From: Eutrigla gurnardus
Lineage: Eukaryota; Chordata; Actinopteri; Perciformes; Triglidae
NCBI GenBank assembly: GCA_963514095.1
Contig: OY741280.1
Coordinates: forward strand, 9,499,964-9,563,963
Length of the DNA stretch: 64,000 bases
Direction: 5' to 3'
Below, in pieces: positions 36,530 through 47,867 of this stretch. The position numbers and the translations under genes are program-made. Below the pieces are notes generated by a model. It was not told where the DNA came from. It saw nothing but the letters and a program-made list of their open reading frames with translations, and made no database searches. Positions within the stretch are counted from its first letter, which is position 1. Every line of letters begins with the position of its first letter.

Positions 36530-37270
36530 TCTGCAGTATAATTAGTGGCTAATTAGTTGTCGCAACTCATTTATGACTGTTAGCCCGCCATTTCACCAAC
36601 CATTATACGTTCTCCCTTTCTCATTGGTTGACTTGACTGGAGCAGAAATTAGATTCACCCGGCTTGTTGCTCATTAGAATTGCGGCTGTGATGGGTGATT
36701 AAATTGGGGGTGTCACTGGCATTGCATACAGCAGCAAAAACAACTCTGAAAATAATTCTGTAAAAGTTGTTTGACTGTTAATATTAATTGCCATTACCCA
36801 CAGTTTCCCTTCAATCAAATTAGTCTTGACTAATCAAGCTGTGAAAAAAAAATCTCCGCAGAAGGATCTTTTTAATGCATTTCTATTAATTCATTATTTA
36901 TATCTCATTCAACTGGCCCCAGTGGCACAGAGAAGAGGGGTAAAGTGCAGATTGGATAATTGAGCATTTCTTTTTTGGAGCTACGCCATAACAATAAGTG
37001 TTCAAACCCACTGCGCAGGGTCCAACCCTCCTAAGAGACAGGGCAATGATTGTTTACGGGCGATTAGGCAAATTGCTAACTAAAAATATGTGTGTTTAGG
37101 AACAAACAAAAAGTGAAAGAAGACTAATGGAGTTGTTAGGGCACACTTTCCAATTGGCGAGTTCCCATTAACGATCCTAAGAGTATTAAACGGGCCAGAA
37201 GACAAATGTTTTAAAGATAGTGGGTCAGCCCACAACTCTGACTTCTTCATCCTTCTTCCCAGCATTTAGT
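36530..37270. other. Candidate conserved non-coding element block
   Basis: Free of recognisable repeats, with many TAAT/ATTA homeodomain-type cores, TAATTAG, CAATTAG-like and TTAATTGCC-like words and no coding potential. It looks like the enhancer-type non-coding blocks near developmental genes. This is composition-based inference only. Confidence 0.25.
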
Positions 37271-37639
37271 TAATGATGAGGTGAGCATTATTTAAAACAA
37301 AGTTCAGATGAAGTTCTCCATTTTGCCTAGAGGCTGTTTCAGTAGGAGAAGCAGTTTGCCTTTCATTGGCTAAACGACAACTAAAATCAACCCTGAGGTA
37401 ATTTCCATTGGCCCACTGCAAAAAGGCTCTTGCCCCCACAGAGAAGGTCAACTCATCCAGCACATCTAAAATAAATCTAGTACAGATACACCGATTTCTA
37501 ATTATTTTTTAAAGTTGAGGTGAGATGAAAAAATGCCCTTTAACCCTTTCAGATGTAAAGAAATATATATATTATGGGTAATCATATACCAAAGCCACAT
37601 TATTTACTTTACTGATCAACGTTATTTTCATTGGTAGTT

Positions 37640-37830
37640 AAAGTAGGACTTTAGGGAAAGACACTTATTGGCTTTTTAGTAGAGTTCAATGAGACCCACA
37701 CCAGCAGATGGTTAGTTAGTTTAGTACAAAGACTGAAAACAGGGCGAAGGATAACCTGGCTCTGTACAATGTTTGCAAAATATGCCTGCTAATGCCGTAG
37801 GTTTACTTATTAACTCTAAGTTTAGAATTT
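37640..37830 (+). repeat. Dispersed teleost repeat, degraded copy
   Basis: Order: GGACTTTAGGGAAAGACACTT, then AGACC...CCAGCAG, then TTAGTTTAGTACAAAGACTGAAAACAGGG, then AACCTGGCTCTGT. The same order of words occurs in the copies at 59043-59562 and 47885-47930. I recognise it as a common fish interspersed repeat but cannot name its family. Confidence 0.55.
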
Positions 37831-38399
37831 CCAACAAGAGACCTTTGCTGACATTCAAGGGATTTAGAGCAGATGGGAAATTTAAGAATGGGCCATCTCG
37901 CTTCAGAGTTTTTTCCTCTGCAGCCTGCAAGTTATGTTTTATGATACTTCTAAGAAATGCCAGTGGCAAATATAACATGTCTCATGACTAGAGATTATGT
38001 CAATAAATAGTCCCTGCGAGTATAGAAATCAAACAAAGGCCATGGTCAAGGAATGAGAATATGTAGAGGCAATCGCTCAGATTTCATCAGTATTTTTTAA
38101 AAGGAATGGAGGTGTCTACTGTTACCTTGGGCACCAAACGTGGAGCATATTTTTCTGAAGCTGTGTGCAGACACAAACTCTCAAATGATGCATAGTGTTA
38201 CATTATTGAGGTCGCCATGAAAATTTCCAAGTGGTAACCTTGACTTAAAAAGAAAGAAACATGGACAAAAGAGAAAGAGAGAACCACAATTTTAACATCC
38301 TGGTATTTGGACATATTAAACAAAATATATATATAGTTTTAACTGATGAGCTTTAGTGGTGCTGGTAGTAGGATTTTGTTATATTTAAACAGAGCAAGG

Positions 38400-38465
38400 C
38401 TAATAATAATAATAAATTGTATTTGTATAGCGCTTTTTCCGAACACAAAGACGCTTGGCTAGGAG
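38400..38465 (-). repeat. 3' tail of an L2/SINE-type retroelement, minus strand
   Basis: An (AAT)n run followed by TTGTATTTGTATAGCGCTTTTTCC, the inverse of the common fish LINE/SINE 3' tail ending in (ATT)n. Only the tail remains. Confidence 0.6.
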
Positions 38466-39651
38466 TTTCCTCCCCGTTTCGTGTCTCTGCTAATTTAATC
38501 TTACTCTGTAGCCTCTGTAGCTTCTTATTTAATAGTCAAATCTCATAAACGCAACAAGAAAGTGAATAAGCATTTATGCTGTCAAACTTACTCGACAATA
38601 ACACATAGCTGACAAATATCTAAAGCCTGATATTAGTTCCTTTCAATGGCACTGACATAGTGATGCAGTTGACGTTTTAAAAAGTCCAAGTGAGAGTGCA
38701 TGACAGCACCAAATAGCATAATGGGCTAAAAACACACTCTGCAGTCGAGTGAAGCAGGGATTCCCGATGGCCGCCAATTATTTGATAAAAGTTAAAGATG
38801 AAAACAATAACAGAGAAAAGGCGCAGCCACATTGAAAAGCAATCCTTTTATGACCAGTCTTGCATGGTCTGTTTCTAAAGGCATGTGCGTGTGTTAGGGC
38901 CAACTGTATTATCCAGAGCATGATCCAGGGGAAGGTGGGGTATTGTTATAAAAATCACATACAATATTAAAAGACGTTGGCAGCGGGGTTTCTTATACCA
39001 AAGGTGGCAGTAGATGGTAAATCAGGGCAGTCTGTGAAGAAAGTAAATCCTTTTGGCTAGCGCTCGAAACAAGAGGCAGAGGACTATGTGCGAGCATGAC
39101 ACAGACAGATTTGATGATGAGCAATCCAAAAAGTATGCACGTATATATAGACATGTGCAGACACACGCTCACAAGTCCAGCAGACTAATCCATGAGCATG
39201 ACGAGGCACTCTGTTTGGGTGAACACATTCCTATAGGCACACTCAATATTGTGACATTTTGACAAACAGCCTGCCAGAGCTGGTCTGTCCACCGAGAGGG
39301 GACAGGAGCCAGCAGAAAGTGCTCAGAGGCAGTGCTCTCCTCTGGGGATGAAATCTGCTCAATGTCCTGGAAGGCTGCACAACTTCAAGGACAAGCCTCC
39401 GTCAGAGCACAATGAGTACCCGCGCCATTCCCGTCAAGCCCAACTTTAAACATTGCTGGGAACAAATCTGTGACCCAAAATTAGAGCGGGGCGTCGGGAG
39501 AGGGCATGATAAGCTGATGAGGCAGTTATCAGAAAATAGACTAGAATTGGGGCATTTCATTGGAGCTGTAATTTTACATGAGCTGCTAATCACGAATCTG
39601 GGAAGGCGGCTGTGTTTCAGTGAGTGTCGTCCAACTCTCTGATGACTTGAA
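38466..39651. other. Unassigned stretch
   Basis: No gene. The 39260-39640 part is repeat-free and balanced in composition, another possible conserved non-coding block, untested. Confidence 0.45.
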
Positions 39652-39667
39652 TGTGTGTGTGTGTGTG

Positions 39668-39764
<97 letters not shown>
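39652..39764. repeat. (GT)n microsatellite, about 55 units
   Basis: One early interruption (TTG at about 39668), then uninterrupted GT to TGTAGG. Confidence 0.98.
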
Positions 39765-39765
<1 letters not shown>

Positions 39766-42164
39766 GACCTATTGATCTAACAAGTATTTTAAATTCACTC
39801 TTAATTGGGAAAGATGAAAGGGCATGCTGGTTGCCACACAAGCACAAATAAAACAGTAGAGACAGGATCGATGTAAAGGGGAAAAGAAATGTTATAATTG
39901 ACGTTCAACTGTAGCTGCATTTTTTATCAAATTTATCTTGAGCTCTGTTTACTCATAGTCATTGGCAAAGTATTTAGTTCTCATTAGTTAAGCAGTAGGT
40001 ATTAGATTAGGAAAAGTCTTGAGTGCCGATGCCTTTCAGGCAAAACAAAGTGCTTGATTTCCGTTTTAAAAACCAGCAAAGTGACTTTAGCAGCAGTGAT
40101 TTCAGGCCTTCACTACTCTGTGAAACATTTGAATATTCTTTCTAGGTCTGAAAAATGTTATGAAAATTCTTCATCTAACTATCAAAACAAGTTCTGATGA
40201 AAAAGTAACAGTCAAAATAAATAAATTGCTAAACAAATTTCTGTCTCACTCCCCCCCCCCCCCATTTCATTCCTGCTGAGTGGAAAGATTTGGGCTTGTT
40301 TGTTATGGTTGAAGTGTATCACTCACTGAAGCGCTGCTGCGCTGCATCATATGAATTAATGATGAATGGTAGGAGAGATAGGAAGATAGAAAGAGAGAGG
40401 GCAGAGGGCTGCAGAGAAACAACAGAGATGGACAGGAAAGAGAAACATGAAGCAGAGATTAGTGAGAGATATGAGGCGATGCTCATTTTGAGATGCAAAA
40501 AGAGAAGAAAAGGAATGGAGAGAAAGAGAGGCCGATGGAGAGGGATAGTGAGGAAAAGAGAGGGAGCAGACACATTGTAGATTAGAAACATGGTCTTATC
40601 TTCCCCGGGTGTTTTGTGGCGGAATAATCATGGAACTCATTTGATTACAAGTGTCTCATTGAAAAACATGGGTTTTCATAAGTGTGCAGCCAAATGCTTC
40701 AATCACAACCGCATGGCATTTTGGAACTGGGGGTTTGTAATGAGGTCTAACTCCACGTCTGGATGATTCATCTCGTCGGACGCAGTGCCAGGCGGTCGAA
40801 CATTTTCTGGTGATTTGTTCTTTTGGAGTCCGTTCGAGGGAATGATTCACAGTGTGCTTTTTTAAGTGAAGTTCGCAGCGATGGAAATGTTGGTCTGTCG
40901 TCTCTGCGGAATTTTGTCCATACATGCACGGCCCCGAGAGGAAGGGGGGATCCTACAGACGTCGGGGATCCCTGATGTTTACCTTTAAGTACCATCATAA
41001 GTTCCACATTGTGGACACAACAACTTTTAATGAAATACATTTAGTGAAATCTGTATTGGATGGACTGCATTGAACACCTTGAACCCCCGCCTCCCTCTGA
41101 AAGAAAGAAGAGACTCAGGTACCTGGAGGCGCACAGCGGGCAACCAGGGCGAGGCCGCCGCCCTGCACTTCAGTCAAGGTTCTGAAAAGCAGGCCAGGCC
41201 TGGTTGCCCCGGGTGATCGTTTCATCGAAACTCAGAGTTGATGTATTCAACAAGAACCATAACCCGTTAACGTCCCCATCCTGTGATTAATATGCGTCGA
41301 TTCAGCCAGCTGCTGTTGCCGAGATATTTAAGAAAACACGACACACACAGAGAGAATGAAAACCAAGATTATTCTAGTCATTCTCATCACTTTTGATTTA
41401 AATGCAGGCGCCGACTCCAAAAATGTTCTACTATCTGTATTCAATCCATTCTTAAGTCCTGTAGAGCAACACTGTTTTGAGAATCCAAATAAAAGGTATA
41501 CTCTGATCACAGCAATATCTTGAGGTAAACACTTGGGAATCTTGAGTGGCATAACATTTCCAGAATGCCATTGAGTGTAACATTTTTAAACTCCAGTTAT
41601 AACGGAACTAATGAGAAAGCACTTGCGGTAAAGGTCACTTGTGTTGGTAATACTAAAGAGATTTGGGTTGGAGGACCATGCATTTCCCATGGACTTTACA
41701 CCAAGGCTCTCTTAGTCTCAACTTGATTTGTAGAAAAATAACACTTGTCAAAAATGTCTGGATGGTTTATAATAGCCTATTCTATATTGTTGTTGATGGA
41801 AAGTGTGTGCCAATTAGAAATAATGAAAGACAGAGGAGATTTCATTCACACCTATTCAAAGTGAATCTTCACAACTGTAGGTCTGTTGTTTTATGTGCAA
41901 GTACTGACAAAGACAGCTGAAAACATTTGCATAAATTACAACATAATAAAACAAAAGAATGGAGCAAAAACTTGCCTTAATTAATAAAATGTCAACGTGT
42001 AGAAAGAGGTTAGGACAGGGCCATAGACAAACAATATATTAAATATATTTATTAAAGAAGGAATTGTATGCCTTTGCCGACCACTCAGGCTGCAGTTTAC
42101 ATCAGTGGCTTTCCAGACTGTATATAGAGTTGGGAAATTAAAGTTTTCAGTATATTGACATGTA
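39765..42164. other. Unassigned stretch
   Basis: Poly-C at about 40249-40263, a GA-rich segment at 40360-40570 whose Arg/Glu-rich and Leu/Phe-rich open frames are compositional, and a short GGGCAACCAGG/CCTGGTTGCCC inverted pair near 41139 and 41199. No gene. Confidence 0.5.
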
Positions 42165-42935
42165 GACTAAGTGGGAGCATCATCATAGGGTTCCATGACA
42201 ACCACCTGCAGCTGAATATCAGCAATGAGCTTGTGGTGAACTACCAGAGGACCAAGAGACTCCCTGCCCTGGTTGTCATCCAGTAAGAGGGATTGGAGAG
42301 GGTGGACTTGTGCCAGTACCTTCGGGTCCAAATCAATCTGGACCGGACTCACAACACTAAAGCTTTCTTAATGTCAGGGGACAGTGCAGACTATTCTTCG
42401 GTCTGTCAGTGTGCAACAGGCTCTCTTACAGATTTTCTATCAGTAGCTACTGCTCTGTTCTTCACAGTGGTGCATTTTGGTGGTGGGATCAATGCTTAGA
42501 GGTCAACAGTCTCAAATTGTCCAGGAAGGCCACCTCGTGATCATCAGGTTGGAACCGGACAGTGTGGAGGCAGCGGCGGCGGGGAGGACGAGTGACAAAA
42601 TCAATCTTGAATGACCGTTCTCAACCCCCTCTACAACGAGCCGTGGCAGATTGGCAGAGCGAAGAATGAAGGACAAGATCAAAGCCTGGGAGTCGAGAAT
42701 CTAAGGATAGAGGATGTCATTTGCTGGAGAGTTTGTGAAGCCCCTCAAGGCATTTTTTTGTTATTTGGGATGAAGGGATATACAGATGCAGTTGATTTGA
42801 CTTTGTTACGCTTTGTTTTTCCTTGTTCTGCTGTGTATCTATTCGTTTGCAAGTTCATGGAGAGAAACAAAAGAAACGGAGCCAAGCTCCTTTTACGTGT
42901 TCACATGCTTGGCTAATAAAGCTGATTTTGATAGA
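42165..42935 (+). pseudogene. Decayed LINE reverse-transcriptase C-terminal region (Rex1/CR1-like)
   Basis: Read with frameshifts, the DNA gives phrases typical of the end of a non-LTR ORF2: a LVVNYQRTK-like segment, a QYLRVQINLD segment (normally RYLGV), a GGINA...LSRKATSSIIRLEPDSVEAAAER segment, then a basic region. It closes with a LINE-like 3' UTR with GGCTAATAAAGC (AATAAA at 42915-42920). Stops and frameshifts are frequent, so it is old and inactive. The 74- and 68-codon frames here are pieces of it. Clade assignment is tentative. Confidence 0.6.
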
Positions 42936-43013
42936 ACACAAAACTGTGGCCTTGACAGAAGTCCTTCATCAAATATGGATGTTGCTGAAAAATAATCCTC
43001 AAATCTAATGTGC

Positions 43014-43055
43014 ACACGTGCACACACACACACACACACACACACGCACGCACAC
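43014..43055. repeat. (CA)n microsatellite
   Basis: CA run with CGCACG interruptions. Confidence 0.95.
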
Positions 43056-44227
43056 AGTTATGGCGCTGAATAATACCAGAAGATCTTTTTGCAGAACATT
43101 ATGATGTCACAGTGAATTTGACCTTTGAATATAGCTTTTGCATACAAAATGTCACTTCCTCATTCTGTCCTATTAATGATGAAATGTTATTATGAATTAT
43201 TGTATTATGGCCCAAAAAACATGTTGACCCTGACCTGAGACCATCCAAATCTAACCAATTAATTATTAAGTCCTCATCCGTGAATGGACGTTCGTGCCAA
43301 ATGTTGCACTGCGGCTGATAAAAGCTGTTTCAGCTTACCAGATGCTAACTGATGGGTTATAAGATTTTAGTATAAAATAGGGTCTTTGTGACTAACCAAA
43401 TATGAGGCGGATAAATGTATTTATTCCTTTCAACCTTGTGTTTACATATGTTGTCGAAGATAATTGACTTGAAGTGTACATTGATGCTTCAGGTCTCCGT
43501 TACACCTGAGATACAGCTCAGCTGATTAAAAAGACAGTGTATCTGTTTAATAATCTGATGCATATCCAATGCGTCGGATATGCTTGTGGTCTAGACAGTG
43601 GGTTAGACAATTGTGGTTTGCATCCATTCAATCAAACATTACAGTGGTCGTTATTTAATATGATGATATTTACTTTCACATGAACGTTATTCGCATGACA
43701 CAGTTCATATTTTGTTAGCAAGTGCCCGAAATTGTTGAACGTTATCTCACAGCATTTGCTAATAGCAGTAGTAATAATACTAGCTAGCAAACGGCTGCTA
43801 GCACGATTAGCAACGATTTGCTACGTGAGATAAGAACAATGAGACGAGAGATTTGAGGTTTGATTTGAAGCTGAACTGGTCAGTAGCGGGCCGTTTCCAT
43901 CGGATGTCTTTTCGTTATGGACTGGACATGTTCGCTCGCGGGGCTGGTCTGCTCTGGGTGAGCGCGTGCGGCGGTACATGGAAGTGTTTTGCTGCATATT
44001 AGCGCAACATCGCCGTCACTATTCTCCTCTCATGAGTGGTCTTTCCGCACCGAGACAGTGGGTTACCCGTGTTAGCCGAAGCTAACAATACACCCGCATC
44101 CTCCAGTTCAGCTTCATATCAAACCGGGGCTACGTGGCCGAACATATCGCACTGAAAAGTACACGTAGCGACATTAAGCACAAACTTTTTCACTTACTTT
44201 CACGTTCGTTTTTGACTACTCACTGCA

Positions 44228-44390
44228 GAGCAAAAGCGGTTTTGCCGAACGGTAGCCGATCTAAGCAGGCTAATGACTAGCTAGTCTATGGGGAATATAG
44301 CGGCGCCCTGCATCGTTAGAGATATTCCACATAGACCAGCTGCTCGCCATGCATGGATAGGCTACTATTCTGCAAAAACGCTTTTGCTCT
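44228..44390. repeat. 163-bp imperfect palindrome
   Basis: The left arm starts GAGCAAAAGCGG and the right arm ends with CGCTTTTGCTC. Inward matches include GTAGCC/GGCTAC and the GTCTATG-GGAATAT pair near the centre. Arms are about 70 bp with scattered mismatches. Confidence 0.8.
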
Positions 44391-44573
44391 CGGTCAAGTT
44401 TCAGCTAGGGATAATATTGCCGTACACAGGTGATGTAACTCCAAAAATGTCCATTACATTTATGTACAGATCATGTTTTTTACAACATACTCATGATCAT
44501 AATCTGCATTCAAACTGAAATTCATATTGTTGGTTGCCTTTGTGTAATTTCTCCTTTTTCTTTTTTTTTCTAG

Positions 44574-44639
44574 GTCATCAGATGGCCAGGCTAACTATCC
44601 TGTTCAGTGTCAGGCTAAGAGTGAGGAGAAATAGATCAG
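44574..44639 (+). other. Exon-like segment between strong splice signals
   Basis: Acceptor CTTTTTTTTTCTAG| before it and donor ATCAG|GTAGGT after it. One frame is open for 18 codons and then reaches TAG near the end, so it is more likely an untranslated exon or a decayed coding exon. Confidence 0.45.
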
Positions 44640-44858
44640 GTAGGTGACGAGTTAAAATGCACCACAATGTTCCACTGTAAATTGGTTGGATGTGAGCATG
44701 TGTATGAGAATGTGTATAACTTTGTTCAGCACACAAAACAGCATACTAATGCCCCCTATTATTACTAGTGTGGGGTGCCTGGCTGCTACAGAAAACACAC
44801 AGGACTGCAAATTCATGTTTAGGAAGCAGAGGTCCTACCTGCAGGCTGCTGGGCCTGT

Positions 44859-44916
44859 ACCACCTGACCCATCAGCTCTACCACCTGACCCATCAGCTCT
44901 ACCACCTGACGCATCC
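44859..44916 (+). repeat. 21-bp tandem repeat, 2.8 copies
   Basis: The unit ACCACCTGACCCATCAGCTCT repeats exactly twice, then partially with one change. In one frame it encodes a PPDPSAL heptad within an open frame at 44686-45012. Being a multiple of three hints at coding origin, but no flanking splice sites were identified. Confidence 0.85.
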
Positions 44917-45073
44917 TTGAAATGTAAAGATTTTTTATTCAAATATTTAAAATGTAAAATGAGTGATTACATTAGACGCCATTTATTACCTTTTATGATT
45001 TACTACCTCTGACAATGAACAACATTTATCCTTTAATGTTAAATCCATGCTATTGTGTGTTACTATGTTACAG

Positions 45074-45789
45074 CCATGTGCCACTGCTGTGGACATTAGT
45101 ACTCCAGAACGCCCCAGCACCTCCTGCTTGTTCATTCAAGGTAATGTTACTTGGATCTAGTATCGACATTTCTAACTCAGTATTTTGTTTTGATTCTAGA
45201 AATCTACATCACCACAATAAATAATAATAATGATAACAAATTACATTTGTATAGCCCTTTGTATCTGAAGCAGATCTCAAAGTGCTCATAACACATGATG
45301 TTGTATCTATTCATTTTCAGGTGACATGACGAAGCCCTCTGGATGGCTTATATCCATCGAGGGACATGTCGTGATGGGCCCACACCCTTTGTTTTTACAC
45401 GGAGTAGCTGCTTTCTTCAGCAGCTATTAAGTCTTCAACCTCGAGTATCCTGCTGCTGGATCGGCGACGCTGGAGTTCATTCAAAGGTATTGTATAAAGA
45501 TCTCTTTTAACCTTGTAATTCACATTATAGTACAGGCTTCCAACTCAATGATTGTCTTGAGTTCTAAATTGCTGACAATGGAGGTACCTGAGGCTAGCCT
45601 GGTGAGACCATCCTGATCACGCGAACTCATCCATAAATCTATTTAAAACTGAAACTATCTTTGCTTATTAACAGGTGCTTCCTGGGCATCAATCCTGGAA
45701 GAGGCTCAAAGACCAAGAAGCGGACAACAACGAACCCTCATGCAAACGCCCTTTTGAGGAAACCTATTGACTTTGAGTGGCCGTCATAG
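45074..45789 (+). pseudogene. Three 3' exons of a spliced gene, inactivated; family often labelled SAMD3-like in fish
   Basis: Exons 45074-45140, 45321-45486 and 45675-45789 have consensus acceptors (TTACAG, TTTTCAG, TTAACAG) and donors (AAG|GTAATG, AAAG|GTATTG), and their phases (1, then 2) join into one frame. The translation runs from ...VDISTPERPSTSCLFIQ through EGHVVMGPHPLFLHGV to EYPAA..TLEFIQ, RCFLGINPGRGSKTKK and a terminal IDFEWPS before TAG at 45787-45789. An in-frame TAA at 45428-45430 breaks the middle exon. AATAAA at 45924-45929 is a fitting end. I associate this C-terminus from memory with uncharacterised, highly multiplied fish proteins annotated as SAMD3-like; the function is unknown. 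Upstream exons of the roughly 400-residue N-terminal part were not found. Confidence 0.75.
45207..45285 (-). repeat. L2/SINE-type 3' tail in the intron, minus strand
   Basis: AATAATAATAATGAT followed by ACATTTGTATAGCCCTTTGTA and CAAAGTGCT, the same tail type as at 38400. It lies between exons 45140 and 45321 of the decayed gene. Confidence 0.6.
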
Positions 45790-45923
45790 TGAGACAGGTA
45801 GTTGACTCGCAAGTTTCTGCACAATTTATCTGCATTTTAAGATTGCTTTGGAAAGTTTGACTAGGAAGTTGAATTTCTTGTATTTCTTGACATTTGCTGT
45901 ATGTTGAAAAATATTTATTTGTT

Positions 45924-45929
45924 AATAAA
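45924..45929 (+). terminator. Poly(A) signal of the decayed gene
   Basis: AATAAA 135 bases after the stop codon, in GTTAATAAATATG. Confidence 0.55.
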
Positions 45930-45974
45930 TATGCCATTGGGCTAACATTGACTTTACCTTTGAGTTGTTTGTTC

Positions 45975-46344
45975 TTTTACAACAATGCATTGTAATATCA
46001 CAATACTGAAATCACAGTAAATTGCTGTAATCCTTACCGTGAAAGTCATGCAAAATGTATCCAATAATTTATTGTGAATTCACAGTAAAAGTACAGGGCC
46101 TTGTTGTAATGATGTACAGCAAAAGGTTGTAATTCCCCAGGAATGTACTGTAATATCACAGTAATTGCATTGCCATAGAAGCTGTAAAGTTACAGTATAC
46201 AGTTGTGCTTTTACAACAATGCATTGTAATATCACAATACTGAAATCACAGTAAATTGCTGTGACTTAATTCACAGTATATTGCTGTAATCCTTACTGTG
46301 AAAGTCATGCAAAATGTATCCAATAATTTATTGTGAATTCACAG
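45975..46344. repeat. Tandem duplication, period about 234 bp
   Basis: CTTTTACAACAATGCATTGTAA at about 45973 recurs at 46207, and GTGAAAGTCATGCAAAATGT...TTGTGAATTCACAG recurs at 46041 and 46300. The segments between are made of CACAGTAA, TTGCTGTAA and similar self-complementary words. Confidence 0.85.
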
Positions 46345-46361
46345 CGTAAAATTTTGCAGTG

Positions 46362-46881
46362 CGGTTAATAAACCTAAATGGGCCACAAGTTGTGTCAAAC
46401 TGTATGTTGGGTGTGTCTGTGGATGCACTACAAACATTTAATGAAAGAACTATTGTACGAATAGTTGAATATTCAGGTCCTATGCTTCTTCAGTGCCCCA
46501 GTGTGATAGTGCTTCAGGAAAGAGCTTTTAAGTGGACAAGGAATTTAAATTATTTTGCAGAATAACCTTTTGTTGCGTCTGACCAACAGTCTAAAACCCA
46601 AAACCATTTAGTTTACCATCATACAAGACTTTGAAACTACTCCCATCCTTGTATAGTTTTGTTCACTGAAGGAACTGCTTTACCTGATCATCTCAGATGG
46701 TTCAAACAACAACATGCCCATTACAGATCCAACAGTAGCATGTCAAAGAATCAATTACTGCAATTATTACACTATTTCTTCTGATTCCTAAAGAGCTGAT
46801 ATGCAAAGACTGAAGAGGTTGTCACTCTTATCTGAAGCATCCTGGGAATTTTTCAAGGTATGGGTGCATGCCGAAGTTGGT
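46362..46881. other. Unassigned stretch
   Basis: AT-rich, no gene or repeat recognised. Confidence 0.5.
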
Positions 46882-46884
46882 GTT

Positions 46885-46957
<73 letters not shown>
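46882..46957. repeat. (GT)n microsatellite
   Basis: About 38 GT units. Confidence 0.98.
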
Positions 46958-46959
<2 letters not shown>

Positions 46960-47827
46960 ACATTATCATAAGGCCTGGTCCTTTCCGCGAATCATTGCAG
47001 CAGGGATCTATTACCTCAAAGCCTTCTGGGAAAAATATTATATATATATTCTGCTCAAGACACACTGCTCATCTGCCAGCATATTTTACTTCCTCCCTCT
47101 AGAGATGTCTCATAAGATGAAAATGAATTATGAGAGTAATCAGTATCAAAGAGGTTTTTTTCCATCTCATGAAGAGTAATTACTAGGCTCATCTTGCAGA
47201 CAGTATGATTATATATTACGGGGCAGACATGCTACTGTCATTAATGTTTCTAGAACCATCAAACTTCCCTTCCCTTCTTATGTCTCAATAGTGGAACAAA
47301 TTAAAGGCATGTGCATCTGATCTTGACTGGTTGGTGTGAACATGTGTGTTGCATTGTGCTGACAGACGGTCAATCTATGCCAAAGCAATAAATCATACAT
47401 ACATGCAGGATTTCCTCTGTGCTCAAGTCCTAAAACAAGATTAGCAGTTCTTCTCTGGCTTCATCCTCCATCGAAAACAGCAGACAATACTTTTAATTCA
47501 CTTCTTGCAATCAAAGGCTAATCCCAAATATTAAAAATGAATTTAACCATTTAAAAGCATAGATTAAGTGCCGAAAGCTTAAATGCAAATCATCTAAAAT
47601 TTTAAAGAATAATTAAATGAGAATAATTTTTGAGTTGGGATGCCAGAACACGGACCAACAGAACCCTTGAGGAGCTATTAGCAGCTAAGGGCGGTGTGCG
47701 CAAGAAGAGAGAGCGAGGCGGCGGTTTGTTTAAAACAACGATGGCGACTGCTCTAGAGGTTAGCGTATGTGCTATAATAGCAGCAAAGCTTGATTAACAG
47801 CTGGTTCATCCAAAAATGCTCTTTCCT

Positions 47828-47867
<40 letters not shown>

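Larger units (their letters stand above)
43730..46361 (+). mobile_element. Second composite repeat block, carrying decayed gene exons
   Basis: The right end is GCGTAAAATTTTGCAGTG (46361); the left limit is unclear and is set at an inverted repeat near 43733-43850. Order: GC-rich leader-like DNA with CG dinucleotides (43870-44290), palindrome 44228-44390, an exon-like piece 44574-44639, coding exons 45074-45140, 45321-45486 and 45675-45789, AATAAA at 45924-45929, then tandem repeats built of CACAGTAA/TTACTGTGA words. The layout parallels 11711-15830. Whether the gene was captured by a transposon or the repeats accreted around a gene is open. Confidence 0.45.

Noticed and set aside
39260..39640. 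Possible coding exon
   Set aside because: Balanced composition, but no frame with splice signals or protein similarity; left as possible non-coding conserved DNA.
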